Position numbers and translations under genes: made by a program. From Metarhizium brunneum (Eukaryota > Ascomycota > Sordariomycetes > Hypocreales > Clavicipitaceae), in the NCBI RefSeq assembly GCF_013426205.1, contig NC_089424.1, positions 4,588,001-4,652,000 on the forward strand: DNA of 64,000 bases. Reading direction: 5' to 3'. The notes under the pieces are model-generated. The model was not told the origin of the DNA, made no database searches, and saw nothing but the letters and a program-made list of their open reading frames with translations. Shown one piece after another: positions 60,571-64,000 of the stretch; within the stretch, counting starts at the first letter, position 1; every line of letters starts with the position of its first letter.

Positions 60571-61262
60571 CTACAGCTTTTCCTGTGCCGGGCTACCAGC
60601 GATTTTCTTCATGTGCCAACGTTGGACCGCACGATTTGACTCTTCGGCCCGTCTTAAGAGATTCCTGTAGAGTTCATTGTAAACCCCACCCTCCCTAGGT
60701 AACTCAACAGTCACACCCTTATCATGGTTGAAGAAGACAACCCAAGCCTGAAACTCGGCGACCATAATGTTTTGGCGTACTGACCAGACGGAAAATATCA
60801 CAAAAACGCGGTCTGGGCGGACTTCCGAGATGCGCGCACCGGTGATGACCTAGTGTAATGCTTCAATCAGCCTGAATAGAGGTTGAATAAGAGTCTGGGA
60901 GTTAGACATACGGTATCAGGATATTTCACCACCCTCTTCACAGCCATTGTGTATCTGTTTGTCATGGCACTTATCCCACGAGCGCCCATAAAATCAGGGA
61001 ACTTATCCTTTAGAGACTCTTCAAATGACTCAAGCAGCCGAGTGAAGCACTTGGCGTTGATGTGTGGATAGGCCTGTGACATGACGTGTCCGAAGGGGTC
61101 CTGGTCCTCGGCCCAGGATAGAGCATGCTCAGCCATTGTTGCATACTCGCATCCAAGTTCCAGCATTTTCTCCATCGTCTGCTTGCGATGATGCTCGTAC
61201 GGGCTGCAGTGTCCAGGGTGCTGGTAAGAGGACGCTTCAAGGGCTGTTTTGAACTGGGCCAT
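60571..61262 (-). CDS. Hotdog-fold thioesterase (4HBT_2-like)
   Basis: Exons 61262-60912 and 60849-60571 give 209 aa. The core has WAEDQDPFGHV (50-60; Asp and His-Val of the hotdog active helix), YPHINAKCFTRLLESFEE, NRYTMAVKRVVKYPD, then after the intron ISEVRPDRVFVIFSVWS and VAEFQAWVVFF. These mark an acyl-CoA thioesterase-like protein of the type found in fungi and associated with metabolite clusters. It probably releases or edits an acyl thioester, or acts as a product-shaping hydrolase. The ending MKKIAGSPAQEKL carries no organelle signal that I see. Confidence 0.82.
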
Positions 61263-61373
61263 TTCGCAACTTAGCTCTGACCAGATTGATCAACAAGCAG
61301 CGGTGGGGATTTTGACAGCTTCTCAGAGCTGAAGTTGTGCTGCTATTATTAATACGCATCAGCCTGTTTGAGG

Positions 61374-61415
61374 GTGCGGCGAAGTCGCGACCCGAAAAAG
61401 TGCGGGCGAGACACA
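61374..61415 (+). repeat. GTCGCGAC-type repeat end, right
   Basis: GCGAAGTCGCGACCCGAAAA then AGTGCGGGCG, inverted relative to 58205-58283. Confidence 0.6.
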
Positions 61416-61851
61416 AGGGCGTATGCTAAGTACGAGAATACGCTGTTTTTATGAAGGTTTAGACAGAGTTTGTGGCCAAAAGGATGGCGGCCGCCAAAGC
61501 TAATCATGCCTTGGTATGTATGTATGTATGCATGATCCCACTAGTGTGTACCGTAGTCAGGCAGGCAATATTCATAAATCATAACCTCATATCCCGCGCA
61601 AGGTCATGTGTAAGACTCGTAACGGGGAAAACGAAACCCATGGTTATAGTGACCACTACACAGCCCCTCTTACTACCATATATAGATATTATAACCTCTT
61701 TTTGCGGTGCCTTGTGACCCCAACAGATTTGATTGAGGCAGGGGGGCCAAGGCAATAAAGTTTCGCACATCGCATCTTTCGTATGTTTATTGTAGACCCG
61801 CGAATTCTTTTATTAGAAAATGTGGATCTTCTTTAAAAGAAAGTATACATA

Positions 61852-62040
61852 CGAGGCTTAGAAATTGATCGTATTTCTGAGCCTCGATCGTTGGTCTTAG
61901 TTTAATGTTGATCGACGCCACTGTTGACTAAGGATGGTTCTTTGATCGATCGATATCGATTCATTTGGCCGACCGACTGGAATCCCCGCTCGATCAATCG
62001 AATCGATTACATCTCATCAGTCGATCAATTTCCAAGCCTG
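61852..62040. repeat. MITE-like element with GGCTT...GATCG ends
   Basis: About 188 bp. The left end AGGCTTAGAAATTGATCG and right end (reverse complement AGGCTTGGAAATTGATCG) differ at one position. The interior is rich in GATCGATCG. It is related to the palindromes at 25143-25247 and 32166-32275. Confidence 0.7.
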
Positions 62041-62435
62041 GCGGCCATACACTCCAGAAAGACAAAACACACGTAACAGAAATGCCATCTCTGTTGCAGT
62101 GGCTTGTCTAACAAGCTTTAGACAGCCACAGAGGCTCGAAGTAGTACACCTGAACCGGGCATACGACGCGAACGTACGTACATGTACATATATGCACACA
62201 AAATTTCCCTTCCCTTTTGGGGCTACCGTGGTATATATCTCAGCCCCCCTGGTTTCTGTACATACATGTCCTGATCACGAACAGTATGTGCACGGTACTG
62301 TACAGTACCAGGGCGTACGTACATATTTACAGCACTGCAGCACGTATAGTGCAAAATCAGAATTGAAAGTGAGGCATAAATATTCGACCATTGAGCGCGG
62401 TATAGCATTGGCACATATAATCCAACATCAAGGTT

Positions 62436-64000
62436 TTGACAAAACATGAAAACATGAAATGCATCTCAGAAACATCGAAAGTATGCAACTATTCCCGCGT
62501 CATTGTTATAGGGGGTGGAATCTCTGGTCTCTGCATGGCGCACGCACTACATCGAGCCGGCATCGAACATGTCGTACTCGAGAAGCATCCCGACGTAGTC
62601 TCCCCACGGGGTGGGGTAATTATAATGTGGCCGCACATTGCAAGGATCATGGATCAGTTAGGCTGTCTTGAGGACTTCGAGAAATCATCCAGATGCGTGA
62701 AAAAGGAGTACAGAAGAGGGCCGCACGGGAATGTCATAGCACGGCCAGATGTGACGAAGCGGTTGGAAGAATGGTACGTTAGACGTTACGTATTTGCCCA
62801 GCGAATGGAGTATACTTCAAAGACGTGAACGGCTACTAATGTGTCTCATCTCCTAGCTATGGATACCCGACACTGATATTGGATCGCCAGGCTTATATAG
62901 AAACACTCTACAATCACTTGCCAGACAAGTCTCGAGTTGCCACGAAGAAGTTTGTCAGGCAAATCGAGCAAACGGACCATGGAGTGTCGGTTGTTCTGGA
63001 TGACGGCAGTGTCGAGACGGGAGCTATTGTTATAGGTGCTGATGGAGTACACAGCACTGCAAGGGATTTTTTGTGGAAGCACGCCAACAAACTGACCCCG
63101 GGGTCGATAGCGCTCGAGGAACGAAATTGTATGTTTGGGGCCCCTAGTCGTTCGCTCCCCTTGTTTGTCCGTGCGTGACTAAAGCATCTCGTGATGTATA
63201 AAGCATTCACTACGTCGTATAGGTGTCTCTTCGGCGCCAGTCCGCATATGTCAGATTTTGGGATCGGTGACATCCATATCTGCCATAGCAACGGCTTCTC
63301 TGTGTTCATGGCAACGACGTCGGATACATTGTATTGGGCAGTCTTTGTCAAAGATGAAATGAGAACACGCTGGCCCGTGAACACGAGGTATACCGACAAA
63401 GATGAGGAAGTGGTGGCTGAGCAGATCATGAGCACTCCCGTTACGGAGACCATCATCTTCGGAAATCTCTGGTACTCCAGGTCAAGCTCGGGACTTGTCC
63501 CTGTCGAGGAAGGCGTACTGAAGAATTGGCATAGCGGCCGTATTGTTCTTATTGGTGATGCAGTCCACAAAGTGAGTAGTGCCCTCTCGGTCTTCTCCTA
63601 ATGCTAACATAGTGTTTGACGATGACCCCGGACCTGGGTCTTGGCGGCGCTTGTGCGGTTGAGGATGCAGTTGTTCTCTGCAACAACCTTCGCAACAGGA
63701 TGCACGATTCTAGCTCCAAGTCGTTGAACACCGTCAGCCAAGATGGAATAACGCAGCTCTTCCACCAGTACAGTAATCGTCAAGGGCCCCGCGCCCAAAG
63801 ATTGTGTTCGTTATCGGGTCGAACGACGCGACTAAACTCGTCGGGGACGCTTATCGACCAATTCGTAACACGCATTCTTATGGTTAACAATGCCGCGCCT
63901 ATGGCGGCCATAATGGGAGAAGTGGTCCGGGAAGGCGAGCTGTTAGACTATGCCACGGTCAAAAGAGTACGGGTCGGTAATCAGAATTGGGGTCGTCGGC
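62436..64000 (+). CDS. PaxM-type FAD-dependent monooxygenase (epoxidase-like), 3' end beyond window
   Basis: Exons 62436-62773, 62857-63128, 63204-63571 and 63613 to the window edge. It has the FAD fingerprint VIVIGGGISGLCMAHAL (GxGxxG at 26-31), the strand VVLEKH, WPHIARIMDQLG, ERYGYP-like CYGYPTLILDRQAY after intron 1, IGADGVHSTARDFL, SFTTSYRCLFGAS, then GRIVLIGDAVHK and PDLGLGGACAVEDA. This is the class that epoxidises the prenyl chain of indole diterpenes and meroterpenoids before cyclisation. The first ATG is used; Met7 is an alternative. The last intron is short (41 nt). All visible exons are open. The C-terminal part, often with membrane segments, lies outside. Confidence 0.9.

Larger units (their letters stand above)
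61263..62435. other. Divergent intergenic region with small repeats
   Basis: The thioesterase (minus) and FAD monooxygenase (plus) face away from each other, so it should contain both promoters. It holds a repeat end (61374-61415), a MITE-like element (61852-62040) and a GTAC-rich palindromic patch (62170-62320, including GGTACTGTACAGTACC). Confidence 0.55.

Noticed and set aside
1..64000. tRNA, rRNA and riboswitch candidates
   Set aside because: No cloverleaf with conserved boxes, no rRNA core sequence and no recognisable riboswitch was found by reading both strands.

Overview
The window looks like a repeat-rich, strongly compartmentalised region of a filamentous ascomycete (Pezizomycotina) genome. 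Three things support this. Genes have short GT-AG introns of about 41-83 nt with CTRAY-like branch sites. Gene families are typical of fungal secondary metabolism. Long stretches carry extreme GC-to-AT decay of the repeat-induced point mutation (RIP) type. No genus can be named from the sequence alone.

Layout. 1-24700 is mostly mobile-element debris: two copies of one Ty3/Gypsy chromovirus in opposite orientation (1-7695 plus; 14387-22240 minus), a second Gypsy fragment between them (about 9600-14386), an isolated zinc alcohol dehydrogenase tail (8850-9281), and a 70-bp shard of a flavoprotein gene (23984-24057). 25747-29560 is a GC-balanced island with a divergent pair: a catechol-type O-methyltransferase (minus) and a phenylalanine/tyrosine ammonia-lyase (plus). 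29640-37470 is repeats again: a 918-bp element with 14-bp target duplications, a 3988-bp hAT-like transposon with a perfect 8-bp duplication, and another copy of the 918-bp family. 37570-63999+ is a gene-rich block: a phenol-hydroxylase-type FAD monooxygenase (start lost, one frameshift), a YWTD beta-propeller protein, a DUF1365 membrane-associated protein (one nonsense codon), a ruined Baeyer-Villiger monooxygenase, a 558-aa protein that may be a non-canonical terpene cyclase, a soluble HMG-CoA reductase, a small polytopic membrane protein, an oleate-type desaturase, a hotdog thioesterase, and a PaxM-type FAD epoxidase cut by the right edge.

How the genes may work together (inference). HMG-CoA reductase would raise mevalonate flux, the cyclase-like protein and/or the membrane protein plus FAD epoxidase would build a terpenoid, and the oxygenases, desaturase and thioesterase would tailor it. 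The ammonia-lyase, O-methyltransferase and phenol hydroxylase form a second set that could make a methylated hydroxycinnamate-type unit. No polyketide synthase, NRPS, UbiA prenyltransferase, P450 or transcription factor is visible, so the cluster probably continues to the right. Three of the metabolic genes are broken, so the pathway here may be decaying.

Splice sites were deduced by eye from frame and family conservation; they have not been tested against transcripts.
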